Shown in pieces: positions 8,508 to 15,745 of a stretch of 64,000 bases of DNA. Under the pieces are notes generated by a model. It worked only from the letters and a program-made list of their open reading frames with translations, had not been told where the DNA came from and did not search any database. Position 1 is the first letter of the stretch, and each line of letters begins with the position of its first letter. The translations under genes were made by a program, and so were the position numbers. Source of the DNA: UBA3537 sp965658025 (GTDB taxonomy: Bacteria > Bacteroidota > Bacteroidia > Flavobacteriales > Flavobacteriaceae); assembly GCA_965658025.1 (NCBI GenBank), contig CBFHQL010000004.1, positions 62,001 to 126,000 on the forward strand, written 5' to 3'.

Positions 8508-9968
8508 ATGAGTAAAGAAGTCAGCCAATTAAATCCTGAAGAAATTTGGTCCAATTTTGCGGATTTAAATGCGGTACCACGCCCATCCAAAAAAGAAGAG
8601 CGTGTGATTGCTTTTATTAAAGATTTTGGCGCGAAACTAAACCTCGAGACTATTGAAGACGAAGTGGGCAATGTCATCATCAGAAAACCAGCAACACCAG
8701 GGATGGAGCACCGAAAAGCAGTGGTGTTACAATCTCATTTGGATATGGTCCACCAAAAAAATGCCGATACCGATTTTGATTTTCTAAATCAAGGCATTCA
8801 GATGTATGTGGATGGCGATTGGGTAAAAGCCAAAGGCACCACACTTGGTGCCGACAATGGTTTGGGTGTAGCTACAATTATGGCCGTGTTGCAAAGTACC
8901 GATTTGCCTCACCCAGCACTTGAGGCCTTGTTTACCATCGATGAAGAAACAGGAATGACGGGGGCGATGGGACTTCAGCCCGGATTGTTAAAAGGTGATA
9001 TTCTTTTGAATTTAGATACCGAAGAAGACGACGAAATTGGCGTCGGTTGTGCTGGTGGTATCGATGTGACGGCCACAGCATCCTACATTGAAGAACCAAC
9101 CCCACAAACCGCAGTCGCTTATGATCTTTCGGTTAAAGGACTTCAAGGGGGGCACTCTGGTATGGATATCCACAAAGGGTTTGGAAATGCCAACAAACTC
9201 ATGAGCCGCTTGTTGTACAATGGTTTTGACCGTTATGGGCTTCGTATTTCAAAAATTGATGGCGGAAGTTTACGTAATGCCATTCCAAGAGAAAGTAGGG
9301 CTACAGTGGTGGTTGATGCGGTACATAAAGATGCCTTTGAACAAGCAACAGAACATTTGACAGCAGTTATTGAAAAAGAATTTGAAGCCCTTGATCCAGA
9401 ACTCAATATTACATTAAATCCAACGGATTTACCAGAAACAGTGATGGATCTAAGTGTTCAGCAACCCTTGGTAAAAGCCCTTCGTGTTGCACATAATGGG
9501 GTATACCGTATGAGCCCTGATATTGAGGATTTAGTAGAAACCTCCAATAATGTAGCGCGTGTGCTTGTTGAAAATGGACAAATTCATGTGGGATGTCTTA
9601 CGCGATCATCCGTAGACAGTTCCAAAATGGATTTAGCACAAACCTTAAAAGCAACCTTTGAATTGGCAGGGTGTACGGTTAAATTTTCTGGGGACTACCC
9701 AGGTTGGACACCCAATATGAAGGCCTCAATTTTAAAAGTACTCACAGATTTATATGTGCAATTAAACGGCACTGAACCGCATGTCGCCGCTTGTCATGCA
9801 GGGTTAGAGTGTGGTATTTTAGGGACGCATTATCCCGATATGGAAATGATTAGTTTTGGCCCAAACATCAAAGGCGCACATTCCCCAGACGAACGGGCAC
9901 AAATTTCCTCCGTGCAAAAATTTTGGGTGTTTCTAAAAGCGATTTTAGCAGCTATTCCGAAGAAATAA
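8508..9968 (+). CDS. pepD: Aminoacyl-histidine dipeptidase (M20 family)
   Basis: Cytosolic di-zinc peptidase that cleaves Xaa-His dipeptides such as carnosine. The 486-residue length is that of PepD. The M20 metal and catalytic residues are visible: H77 and D79 in QSHLDM, the bridging D116 in LGADNGLG, the catalytic Glu pair in IDEETG (146-147), then NLDTEEDDEIGVGCAGG, and the last metal His in SFGPNIKGAHSPDE. Between these is the lid domain (GGHSGMDIHKGFGNA). The gene is monocistronic, with its own -7 element, and the accessory island begins after it. Confidence 0.95.
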   Translation: MSKEVSQLNPEEIWSNFADLNAVPRPSKKEERVIAFIKDFGAKLNLETIEDEVGNVIIRKPATPGMEHRKAVVLQSHLDMVHQKNADTDFDFLNQGIQMYVDGDWVKAKGTTLGADNGLGVATIMAVLQSTDLPHPALEALFTIDEETGMTGAMGLQPGLLKGDILLNLDTEEDDEIGVGCAGGIDVTATASYIEEPTPQTAVAYDLSVKGLQGGHSGMDIHKGFGNANKLMSRLLYNGFDRYGLRISKIDGGSLRNAIPRESRATVVVDAVHKDAFEQATEHLTAVIEKEFEALDPELNITLNPTDLPETVMDLSVQQPLVKALRVAHNGVYRMSPDIEDLVETSNNVARVLVENGQIHVGCLTRSSVDSSKMDLAQTLKATFELAGCTVKFSGDYPGWTPNMKASILKVLTDLYVQLNGTEPHVAACHAGLECGILGTHYPDMEMISFGPNIKGAHSPDERAQISSVQKFWVFLKAILAAIPKK

Positions 9969-10323
9969 AATCCATTGTATTATAGTTCAACTTCTTAAAA
10001 TTTTTTAAAAATCTCAACTTTTGTGTTTGATTTTTTTTATATATTTGAGTAATTAACCCCAAGTTTAATCTTCAAAACCATGAATGTCCTACGTCCTTTT
10101 ATAGACTTAGCGTATATTTTTAGGTGCTAAATGCATTTGTTTTTAGGTTTACTTTTTGGGTTATCATTAGCAAAAATTATTAACTGTAATTTGGACAGCT
10201 CAAACGAAGTAACTTTGATTAACTTTGTTGAAATATGAATGATTTTGGTTTTACTTTTTGCGAAAGGGTAAATATGCCGAACAACGCCCTAAATAGTAGG
10301 CTAACCTAACTGTAGTTTTAATT
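9969..10323 (+). other. 355-base AT-rich intergenic region, left edge of the accessory island
   Basis: No confident gene is seen here. Possible signals are a TATATTTG box at 10040-10047, with TTTTG 16 bases upstream, which could drive the island; a 16-codon ATG frame at 10081; and a 35-codon ATG frame at 10131-10238 that begins with a hydrophobic stretch (MHLFLGLLFGLSLA). The 35-codon frame has no visible ribosome-binding site and may be chance. Just before the first island gene the sequence TAATTTTG overlaps its TTG start. No inverted repeats or direct repeats typical of an insertion end were found. Confidence 0.5.
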
Positions 10324-10635
10324 TTGAAAAATTTAAGTTGTAATAAATGTGGAAAGAAAATTGGGATAATTGAAATTTTCAATGTGAAACCTAATGAAAC
10401 CTACTACTGTAAACAATGCGGAAAAGCGCAAGAACCAGAGTTTCACCCATGGGTTTTAAAAACATGGTATAAGACACCTTTTATTGGTTTTATGACAGTA
10501 ATAATTCCTATTTACACTATAAATTTCTTTCTTAATAACAGATGGGTATCATATAAGATTGGTGCAATTATAGCAATTTTACTATATCTTGGATACTTAC
10601 TCTTTTTAATTAAGACTACAAAGTTTAAATCGTAA
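10324..10635 (+). CDS. Small zinc-ribbon membrane protein, copy 1
   Basis: A 103-residue protein with two CxxC knuckles (CNKC at residues 6-9, CKQC at 29-32) forming a zinc ribbon, then two hydrophobic segments (about 51-70 and 78-97), and a basic tail (KTTKFKS). The only reasonable start is TTG at 10324, because no ATG precedes the first Cys knuckle and an in-frame stop lies at 10297. It is about 60 percent identical by eye to the protein at 10998. The small peptide gene follows after 5 bases, so the two are co-transcribed. I do not recognise a named family. In this setting it could be an immunity or accessory membrane protein for the peptide, which is speculation. Confidence 0.7.
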   Translation: MKNLSCNKCGKKIGIIEIFNVKPNETYYCKQCGKAQEPEFHPWVLKTWYKTPFIGFMTVIIPIYTINFFLNNRWVSYKIGAIIAILLYLGYLLFLIKTTKFKS

Positions 10636-10640
10636 TTATT

Positions 10641-10880
10641 ATGAAAAAAGTAAAATCAATTTTCGTAATGCTAACATTTTGTGCTTCACTGTCATTTGTT
10701 TCAAATCTTAAAGAAAAACCTTTAAATGGAGACATGATGGTAGGTATTCAATATGCCATGGCAGAAGCCGGAGAATCAAGTGAATTTCAAGCGGCGGTTG
10801 GAGCAGTAGGGACTGTTGCTACTGCTGCATTGGCAACTGGCCCAGTTGGTTGGGGCTTTGCAATAGTTGCAGGTTTATGA
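10641..10880 (+). CDS. Small exported glycine/alanine-rich peptide, bacteriocin-like
   Basis: A 79-residue peptide. Residues 1-21 (MKKVKSIFVMLTFCASLSFV) look like a signal or leader segment. Residues 22-50 are polar and hold Asp/Glu. Residues 51-79 (AAVGAVGTVATAALATGPVG, then WGFAIVAGL) are a hydrophobic Gly/Ala-rich stretch like those of membrane-active class II or circular bacteriocins. It starts 5 bases after the zinc-ribbon gene and is followed within 10 bases by a strong terminator. There is no GG-type leader cleavage site. A 9-codon remnant of the same gene occurs at 11315, showing that the gene has been duplicated. An antimicrobial role is inferred only from composition and neighbours; a glycine-zipper membrane protein is the alternative. 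Confidence 0.6.
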   Translation: MKKVKSIFVMLTFCASLSFVSNLKEKPLNGDMMVGIQYAMAEAGESSEFQAAVGAVGTVATAALATGPVGWGFAIVAGL

Positions 10881-10887
10881 CCAAACA

Positions 10888-10919
10888 AAAGCCTTCAATT
10901 CAATATGATTGAAGGCTTT
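10888..10919 (+). terminator. Strong hairpin terminator after the bacteriocin-like peptide gene
   Basis: AAAGCCTTCAAT and ATTGAAGGCTTT form a perfect 12-bp stem with an 8-base loop, followed by an imperfect T-rich tract on the plus strand. Its position directly after the peptide gene separates the first zinc-ribbon/peptide unit from the second. Confidence 0.8.
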
Positions 10920-10997
10920 ACATTTTATTTGGTGTAAAGACAATACAGTTAAAAATGCTCTATCTAAGTTATTAGAACAATTTGCTTGTTTTAAATT

Positions 10998-11306
10998 TTG
11001 GAAAATTTAAGTTGTGTTAAATGTGGAAAGAAAATTGGGATAATTGAAATCTTCAATGTGAAACCCAATAAAACCTACTATTGCAAAGAATGCGGAGAAG
11101 CGCAAGAACCTGTTTATCACCCATTTGTAATAAAAGATTGGGATAAACACCCTTATTATGCTTTGGTGTTTCCTTTTGTTACAATTTATTCTATCAATTT
11201 TTTTCTTAATAATAGATGGCTATCATATTCAATAGGGATTGTTCTTGGAATACTTGCTTATCTTATTTATCTAATAATTTTAGTTAAAACTACCAGATTT
11301 AAATAA
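10998..11306 (+). CDS. Small zinc-ribbon membrane protein, copy 2
   Basis: A 102-residue paralogue of the protein at 10324. The zinc ribbon is preserved (CVKC and CKEC) and the N-terminal 38 residues are nearly the same. The first membrane segment has diverged, while NNRW(L/V)SY and the KTTRFK tail are kept. It also starts with TTG. The conserved zinc ribbon and diverged first membrane segment suggest that the ribbon has a shared partner and the membrane part differs between copies. Directly downstream lies the truncated start of a second peptide gene. Function unknown. Confidence 0.7.
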   Translation: MENLSCVKCGKKIGIIEIFNVKPNKTYYCKECGEAQEPVYHPFVIKDWDKHPYYALVFPFVTIYSINFFLNNRWLSYSIGIVLGILAYLIYLIILVKTTRFK

Positions 11307-11314
11307 AATCTAAA

Positions 11315-11392
11315 ATGAAAAAAGTAAAATCAGTTTTCGTTTAATTACTTTCTCTACTTTTATTAATTAAGACTACAAAGTTTAAACCTTAA
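11315..11392 (+). pseudogene. Remnants of a second peptide gene fused to the 3' end of a third zinc-ribbon gene
   Basis: At 11315-11344 the frame reads MKKVKSVFV then stop, matching the first nine residues of the 79-residue peptide with one change. At 11351-11392 an in-frame segment reads SLLLLIKTTKFKP then stop, matching the C-terminus of the zinc-ribbon protein at 10324 (YLLFLIKTTKFKS). The DNA at 11362-11386 is almost identical to 10604-10628. These are two broken ends of the same repeating cassette, brought together by deletion or recombination. They are unlikely to be functional genes. Confidence 0.75.
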
Positions 11393-11398
11393 TTATCA

Positions 11399-11890
11399 AT
11401 GAAAAATGCCTTCCTAAATCTACCTTTATTATGCTTTATTTTTGGAATTACAGCATCATTTATTTGGGGGTTAGATATAAGAAGTACTGAACTATCAGAA
11501 AATAATTTAACCTATGATGGTTATGAATTATTCAATATGATAATCTCAAATAACCTCATTGTTAATCTGATTATATTACTTGGGTTTTTAACTTTAGGAG
11601 TATCTTCGTTGGCAATTTTAGCTTATAATGGATATATTTTTGGGATTTGCTTACAATCTCTACCATTGGATAAAATTTTATACAATTTCCTATCATATTC
11701 AATTCTTGAATCACTAGCGTTTATTATCACCTGTCGCTTAGCGTTGTATCTCTCATCAATTGTATGGAAAAATATATTGTTAAACATGAAATTAAAGATT
11801 AACGTAATTACTGTAATTAAGCATACTTCATTTGCCGTAATTTCAACATTAACTGCATCAATAATAGAGGTATATGTTTCAATTAACTAA
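11399..11890 (+). CDS. SpoIIM/DUF95-like integral membrane protein
   Basis: A 163-residue membrane protein with hydrophobic segments near residues 8-24, 52-80, 92-118 and 138-160. The pattern NNLIVN, a Gly-rich stretch, then LAYNGYIFG resembles the SpoIIM (DUF95) family as I know it. DUF95 proteins are standard members of circular-bacteriocin clusters in Firmicutes, where they help in secretion or self-protection, so the pairing with a bacteriocin-like peptide is suggestive. It follows the pseudogene remnant after 6 bases and overlaps the next gene by 17 bases, so it is part of a two-gene unit. The family match is by eye and should be treated as probable. Confidence 0.6.
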   Translation: MKNAFLNLPLLCFIFGITASFIWGLDIRSTELSENNLTYDGYELFNMIISNNLIVNLIILLGFLTLGVSSLAILAYNGYIFGICLQSLPLDKILYNFLSYSILESLAFIITCRLALYLSSIVWKNILLNMKLKINVITVIKHTSFAVISTLTASIIEVYVSIN

Positions 11891-12428
11891 AACAAAATTA
11901 GACACTTTATTTTTAGGTCTACTTTTTTTTCTTTCTACTTATTTGTGCTATGAAGTGTCATCAGTTTCATTTGAATTATTAAACTTAGATTTTCCTTTTA
12001 TAACTAAAATGAGTAGTTTTTTTTCTGCTCTGCTACCGCTCACTATTTTCTTATTTTATTTATTTACAACTAAGTATATGTTTTCAGTATTTGATTTAGA
12101 ATTTAAATTTCTATCAATTTTTAAAATCATATCTCTTAGTTATATCCCAGTAGTGATTAGTCAAGCTGTTACTTATTTTATTTTAATTAATTTAGACAAG
12201 AATGATTTTGATTCTGGTTACTCCTATTTGAATTCTTATTTTTTTGGGTTTGAGTTAAAAGAAATAATTAATTTATTTGAATATTTTTGGGTTTTATTTT
12301 ACTTGATTTTTTTGATAAAATTAAAAATTGAATATCAACTTAATATAAAAAAAGCACTAATAATTTGTCTAACGCCAACATTATTCATTTTGGGTTTTAA
12401 CTATATATGGAGATTGACCTTAGAATAG
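11874..12428 (+). CDS. Polytopic membrane protein of unknown function
   Basis: A 184-residue, strongly hydrophobic protein with about five membrane segments (near residues 10-28, 45-65, 80-105, 130-148 and 158-178). It contains many Phe and Leu and is very AT-rich at the DNA level compared with the flanking housekeeping genes. The ATG overlaps the end of the SpoIIM-like gene by 17 bases, indicating translational coupling. The overall shape is like Yip1-type permease-like proteins, but I see no diagnostic motif. In this context an export or immunity role is possible. It is the last gene of the island. Confidence 0.65.
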   Translation: MFQLTKTKLDTLFLGLLFFLSTYLCYEVSSVSFELLNLDFPFITKMSSFFSALLPLTIFLFYLFTTKYMFSVFDLEFKFLSIFKIISLSYIPVVISQAVTYFILINLDKNDFDSGYSYLNSYFFGFELKEIINLFEYFWVLFYLIFLIKLKIEYQLNIKKALIICLTPTLFILGFNYIWRLTLE

Positions 12429-12450
12429 TTTTACAAAAAGCTTTAAATGA

Positions 12451-12478
12451 AAAAAACCCCGCATTTGCGGGGTTTTTT
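12451..12478. terminator. Bidirectional terminator between the island and the PPIase gene
   Basis: CCCCGC and GCGGGG pair around a 4-base loop, with AAAAAA before and TTTTTT after, so the hairpin can stop transcription from both sides. It lies between the converging genes that end at 12428 and 12496. Confidence 0.9.
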
Positions 12479-12495
12479 GAATGGTTTATCTTGAG

Positions 12496-13665
12496 TTATT
12501 CAGTACCGAGTTCTACAATGAAAATTAGATCGGAATTTGGTTTTATAGGGCCTCGGCCATTTTCGCCATAAGCGAGGTGAGACGGCAGATAAAAGAATGA
12601 TTTTTGCCCTTTAGTCATGGCCAATACACCCTCTTTAAAACCAGGAATCATTTGTGCGTCTGCACTAAATTTCATCGGCATTTGGTTGTATAGCCCACGT
12701 TGTTCCTTTTGTTCGTTGTATGTACCACATTTAAGGTCTATATCTTTGACGTTGGTACTAAAGAGTTTACCATCAGTAAAATATCCTTCGTAGTATAGTT
12801 TTACAACAGAACCCAATGCTGGTTTTTCGCCATTGCCCTCAGTAATCGTGTAGGTGAGGAGACCAGAATCTGTAGCTGTAGCTTTGCTTTTGTAGTCTTC
12901 CAAAACAGGAAGGATTTCAGCAGCAGCAGCTTCCATTTTTTCTTCAGCGATTTTCTTTTGACGTTCGGCTTCTTTTTTGGCTTCTTCAATTTTTTTCAAT
13001 CGTTTTTCTTCAAGGAGTGGCAATTCTTTTTCCCAAGTTTTAGCGGCATCAAAACCTCGAGCCCCAAAACCCTGACGGATAATGTTTATGGCTAAAATTT
13101 CAACATCTTCCAAAGGTTTATTGCTCCCAGGTGCTACGGCAACATTAGAAATGGAATCTTGGACTTCCAATCCTTTGACCACTTGCCCAAAAACAGCATG
13201 GCGGTTATCGAGATGTGGCGTAGGGACTTCAGTGATAAAAAACTGACTACCATTGGTGGCCGGACCAGAGTTGGCCATAGATAATATACCTGGTTTGTCG
13301 TGCTTTAATGTTTCATCAAATTCATCGCCAAATTTATATCCTGGATCCCCCATACCCGTCGCAGTAGGGTCACCACCTTGAATCATAAATTGGTCAATCA
13401 CCCTATGAAATACAGTACCATTGTAGTAGGGTTTTCCTTTTAGAGAGTCGGCCAATTGCGGATGTGTACCTTCGGCAAGCGCGACAAAGTTGGCCACAGT
13501 AAGCGGAACTTTTTTGTAAAACAGTTGTACCACCATAGTGTCTTTAGAGGTGGCAAATTCAGCAAATAAACCATCGCCAAGCTCAGGGTATTTGTTTTGA
13601 CATGATGAGCTGCTCAGTAACAAAAGAATGCCAAATAGTGCGGTAATAGATTTAGTAAGTTTCAT
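12496..13665 (-). CDS. Lipoprotein peptidyl-prolyl isomerase, cyclophilin-FKBP fusion
   Basis: A 389-residue secreted folding catalyst. It starts with a lipoprotein signal (LLLLSSSSC, Cys at residue 22). Residues about 30-195 are a cyclophilin domain with FHRVIDQFMIQGGD, GILSMANSGPATNGSQFFIT and HLDNRHAVFG. A lysine/glutamate-rich helix (about 210-245) follows, then an FKBP domain (about 260-389) with VKLYYEGYFTDGKLF, MIPGFKEGVLAMTKGQK and SHLAYGENG. Two PPIase folds in one lipoprotein is uncommon but known in Bacteroidota. The next gene upstream in transcription is gldI, another FKBP lipoprotein, so the cluster serves folding of envelope proteins. The lipid anchor places it on the periplasmic side. 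Confidence 0.92.
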   Translation of the reverse strand: MKLTKSITALFGILLLLSSSSCQNKYPELGDGLFAEFATSKDTMVVQLFYKKVPLTVANFVALAEGTHPQLADSLKGKPYYNGTVFHRVIDQFMIQGGDPTATGMGDPGYKFGDEFDETLKHDKPGILSMANSGPATNGSQFFITEVPTPHLDNRHAVFGQVVKGLEVQDSISNVAVAPGSNKPLEDVEILAINIIRQGFGARGFDAAKTWEKELPLLEEKRLKKIEEAKKEAERQKKIAEEKMEAAAAEILPVLEDYKSKATATDSGLLTYTITEGNGEKPALGSVVKLYYEGYFTDGKLFSTNVKDIDLKCGTYNEQKEQRGLYNQMPMKFSADAQMIPGFKEGVLAMTKGQKSFFYLPSHLAYGENGRGPIKPNSDLIFIVELGTE

Positions 13666-13689
13666 GATGTTTTGTATATGTATTTAGTG

Positions 13690-14220
13690 TTAATTTTTAA
13701 TGATATCGTGGACAGTCACCTCATAAATTAGTGGGGTGTTTGTTCCAATTTTGTCGTCGTCTCCATAGTAACCATAAGCCATTTGCGAAGGAAAAATAAA
13801 GGTTGCCGATTCGCCTCTTTTCATCATTTTAAGTCCTTCACGCAATCCAGCAATAAGTTCTTCTTGCGCCACAAAGTACGTTTTTTTGACGGATTCATCT
13901 GTTGGGTAAATCCATTTTTCGGCTAAATTTTTTACCCCATAGCTGTAGAGGACTTGATCCCCAAATTGTGGCGTGTAACGCTCCGTTTCATTCTTTTTGG
14001 TAAACTGATACCAAAACCCATAGTCGGAGACAAGAAAGGGTTTTTTGGCGGCATCAACCAATTTTTGGATGGCGGTGTATTCTTGATTATTTCTTGCTTT
14101 GTTGATCTGTACAGAAGTATCAATAAAACGCCCAGAATTTTGTTGTAACGGTCGTCGCGCTTCGGAGGGTTTACACCCTACAACGACAAAAATAACAAAA
14201 AGAATGCGCCAAAAGTTCAC
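13690..14220 (-). CDS. gldI: Gliding-motility-associated FKBP-type PPIase lipoprotein GldI
   Basis: A 176-residue lipoprotein (VIFVVVGCKPSEARR, Cys near residue 16) with a C-terminal FKBP domain containing QVLYSYGVK, ELIAGLREGLKMMKRGESATFIFP and SQMAYGYYGDDDKIG. Length and layout match GldI, which in Flavobacterium johnsoniae is needed for gliding and folds proteins of the motility machinery. The start is GTG at 14220; its G is the last base of the TAG stop of the upstream nrnA-like gene, so the two are likely translationally coupled. The PPIase fusion gene follows after 24 bases. Confidence 0.88.
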   Translation of the reverse strand: MNFWRILFVIFVVVGCKPSEARRPLQQNSGRFIDTSVQINKARNNQEYTAIQKLVDAAKKPFLVSDYGFWYQFTKKNETERYTPQFGDQVLYSYGVKNLAEKWIYPTDESVKKTYFVAQEELIAGLREGLKMMKRGESATFIFPSQMAYGYYGDDDKIGTNTPLIYEVTVHDIIKN

Positions 14221-15233
14221 TACTGAAGATTTGATTTAAGAGTTTGTACTAAATGCTCAAATTTTTCGACGGTTTCCTTCAAAGAAAGGGTACTTTTTCC
14301 GCCCGCCGCATTTTGGTGTCCACCCCCATTGAAATGCGTACGTGCCAATTGATTAACATCAAAATCGCCTTTGGATCGTAACGAAATTTTGATGATCCCT
14401 TCGTCTTTGTTTTCAATGAAAATGACTGCAAATTTTATTCCTTTCACCGAAAGACCATAATTGACCAACCCTTCTGTATCGCCTTTTTGATGACCAAATT
14501 GGTCCAACTCGCTTTGCGAAAGCGTGATATAAGCGGTATTTAAATCGGCCAAGACCGTTAAGTTATTTAGCGCAACGCCCAATAGTTTGATGCGCTCAAA
14601 GCGATTGGCATCATACACTTTGTTGTGAATGTCTGAATGATCTACGCCAACGTCCATCAAATGCGCCACCACACGGTGGGTTGTGCTTGTGGTTTTTGGA
14701 AACCGGAACGAAGCTGTATCGGTCATTATTCCTGTATAAAGTGCAGCGCCAATAGTTTTATTCAACAATGCCAAATCGCCCATTTGAGCCATAAAATGAT
14801 AAATCATTTCTGAGGTGGAGCACATATCTACATCCGAATAGGTGTATTGGGCATAATCTTCTGGTTGTTGGTGATGGTCAATCATGATTTTGGTGGCCTT
14901 ATTATTTTCAAGAACCTGTTGCATAGGGCCACTGCGGTGCAATGCATTGAAATCAAGCGTAAACACAAGGTCAGCGGTTTCTAAAATTTTATGCGCACGC
15001 TCTGTTTGGGCATCAAATTGGGTGATGTTTTCAGTTCCCGGAATCCATTTTAGGAACGTAGGGTAGTCGTTAGGGACAATGACATTAACGTGGTGTCCCT
15101 TTTGAACCAAATAATGGTACAGACCAAGGGATGAACCCACAGCATCGCCATCGGGGTTAACATGGGGGACAATCACCACTTGTTGGGGTGAATTCAACAA
15201 CGCTTTTACCTGTTCGGACGTTAATTTTTTCAT
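14220..15233 (-). CDS. DHH/DHHA1 phosphoesterase, NrnA-like oligoribonuclease/pAp phosphatase
   Basis: A 337-residue cytosolic enzyme predicted to degrade nanoRNAs and/or dephosphorylate pAp. DHH-domain motifs are visible: VVIVPHVNPDGDAVGSSLGL, TLDFNALHRSG, MIDHHQQPED (the DHH signature), and TGIMTDTASFRFP. The DHHA1 domain ends with THFNGGGHQNAAGG. The start is set at the ATG at 15233, because the codon at 15242 is TTG and adds only three residues. A TATCTTTG element lies 6 bases before the ATG, so the transcript may be nearly leaderless. It is divergent from ndk and overlaps the GTG start of gldI by one base. Confidence 0.9.
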   Translation of the reverse strand: MKKLTSEQVKALLNSPQQVVIVPHVNPDGDAVGSSLGLYHYLVQKGHHVNVIVPNDYPTFLKWIPGTENITQFDAQTERAHKILETADLVFTLDFNALHRSGPMQQVLENNKATKIMIDHHQQPEDYAQYTYSDVDMCSTSEMIYHFMAQMGDLALLNKTIGAALYTGIMTDTASFRFPKTTSTTHRVVAHLMDVGVDHSDIHNKVYDANRFERIKLLGVALNNLTVLADLNTAYITLSQSELDQFGHQKGDTEGLVNYGLSVKGIKFAVIFIENKDEGIIKISLRSKGDFDVNQLARTHFNGGGHQNAAGGKSTLSLKETVEKFEHLVQTLKSNLQ

Positions 15234-15239
15234 TAGAAA

Positions 15240-15247
15240 CAAAGATA
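15240..15247 (-). promoter_or_regulatory. -7 promoter element (TATCTTTG) of the nrnA-like gene
   Basis: On the minus strand TATCTTTG matches TAnnTTTG and lies 6 bases before the ATG at 15233. No -33 element is evident. Confidence 0.4.
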
Positions 15248-15294
15248 CAATTTTTTATAAATTAGGGGAGCGCGAAATTTCGTTTCAAAATCAT

Positions 15295-15302
15295 TACTTT
15301 TG
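15295..15302 (+). promoter_or_regulatory. -7 promoter element (TACTTTTG) of ndk
   Basis: TACTTTTG matches TAnnTTTG and lies 19 bases before the ndk ATG at 15322. It is the divergent partner of the nrnA-like promoter. No good -33 element is seen. Confidence 0.5.
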
Positions 15303-15321
15303 CACGAATTAAATTTTGAAT

Positions 15322-15741
15322 ATGGCAAACAATAAAACTTTTACGATGCTTAAACCTGACGCTGTAGAGAAGGGAAACATCGGCCCAATTTTAGAAAAAA
15401 TAACCTCTTCTGGATTTCGTATTGTAGCGATGAAACTCACACAATTGACCGTAGCGGACGCTGAAGAATTTTATGCAATCCATAAAGAACGCCCATTTTT
15501 TGGGGATTTGGTCACCTATATGACACGTGGGCCCATTGTGGCTGCGATTTTAGAAAAAGACAATGCGGTAGAGGATTTTAGAACCCTTATTGGTGCTACC
15601 AATCCAGCAGATGCGGCTGAAGGTACTATCCGCAATATGTTTGCAGATTCCATTAGTGAAAATGCAGTCCATGGAAGCGATAGCGACGACAATGCTGCTA
15701 TTGAAGGCGCATTTCACTTTTCTGGACGCGAAATGTTTTAG
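15322..15741 (+). CDS. ndk: Nucleoside diphosphate kinase
   Basis: Transfers the gamma phosphate between nucleoside triphosphates and diphosphates through a phospho-histidine. The 139-residue protein starts at the ATG at 15322 (MANNKTFTMLKPDAV); a TTG six bases earlier would add two residues. The active-site His is H117 in ENAVHGSDS. Other family segments are MTRGPIVAAIL, LIGATNPADAAEGTIR and EGAFHFSGREMF. The length is normal for the bacterial enzyme. The converging DUF721 gene ends 4 bases after the stop. Confidence 0.97.
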   Translation: MANNKTFTMLKPDAVEKGNIGPILEKITSSGFRIVAMKLTQLTVADAEEFYAIHKERPFFGDLVTYMTRGPIVAAILEKDNAVEDFRTLIGATNPADAAEGTIRNMFADSISENAVHGSDSDDNAAIEGAFHFSGREMF

Positions 15742-15745
15742 GGTT

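Noticed and set aside
10131..10238. Confident protein-coding call for the 35-codon frame
   Set aside because: No ribosome-binding site and no homology are visible; the length is within chance for AT-rich DNA, so it is kept only as a possible ORF.
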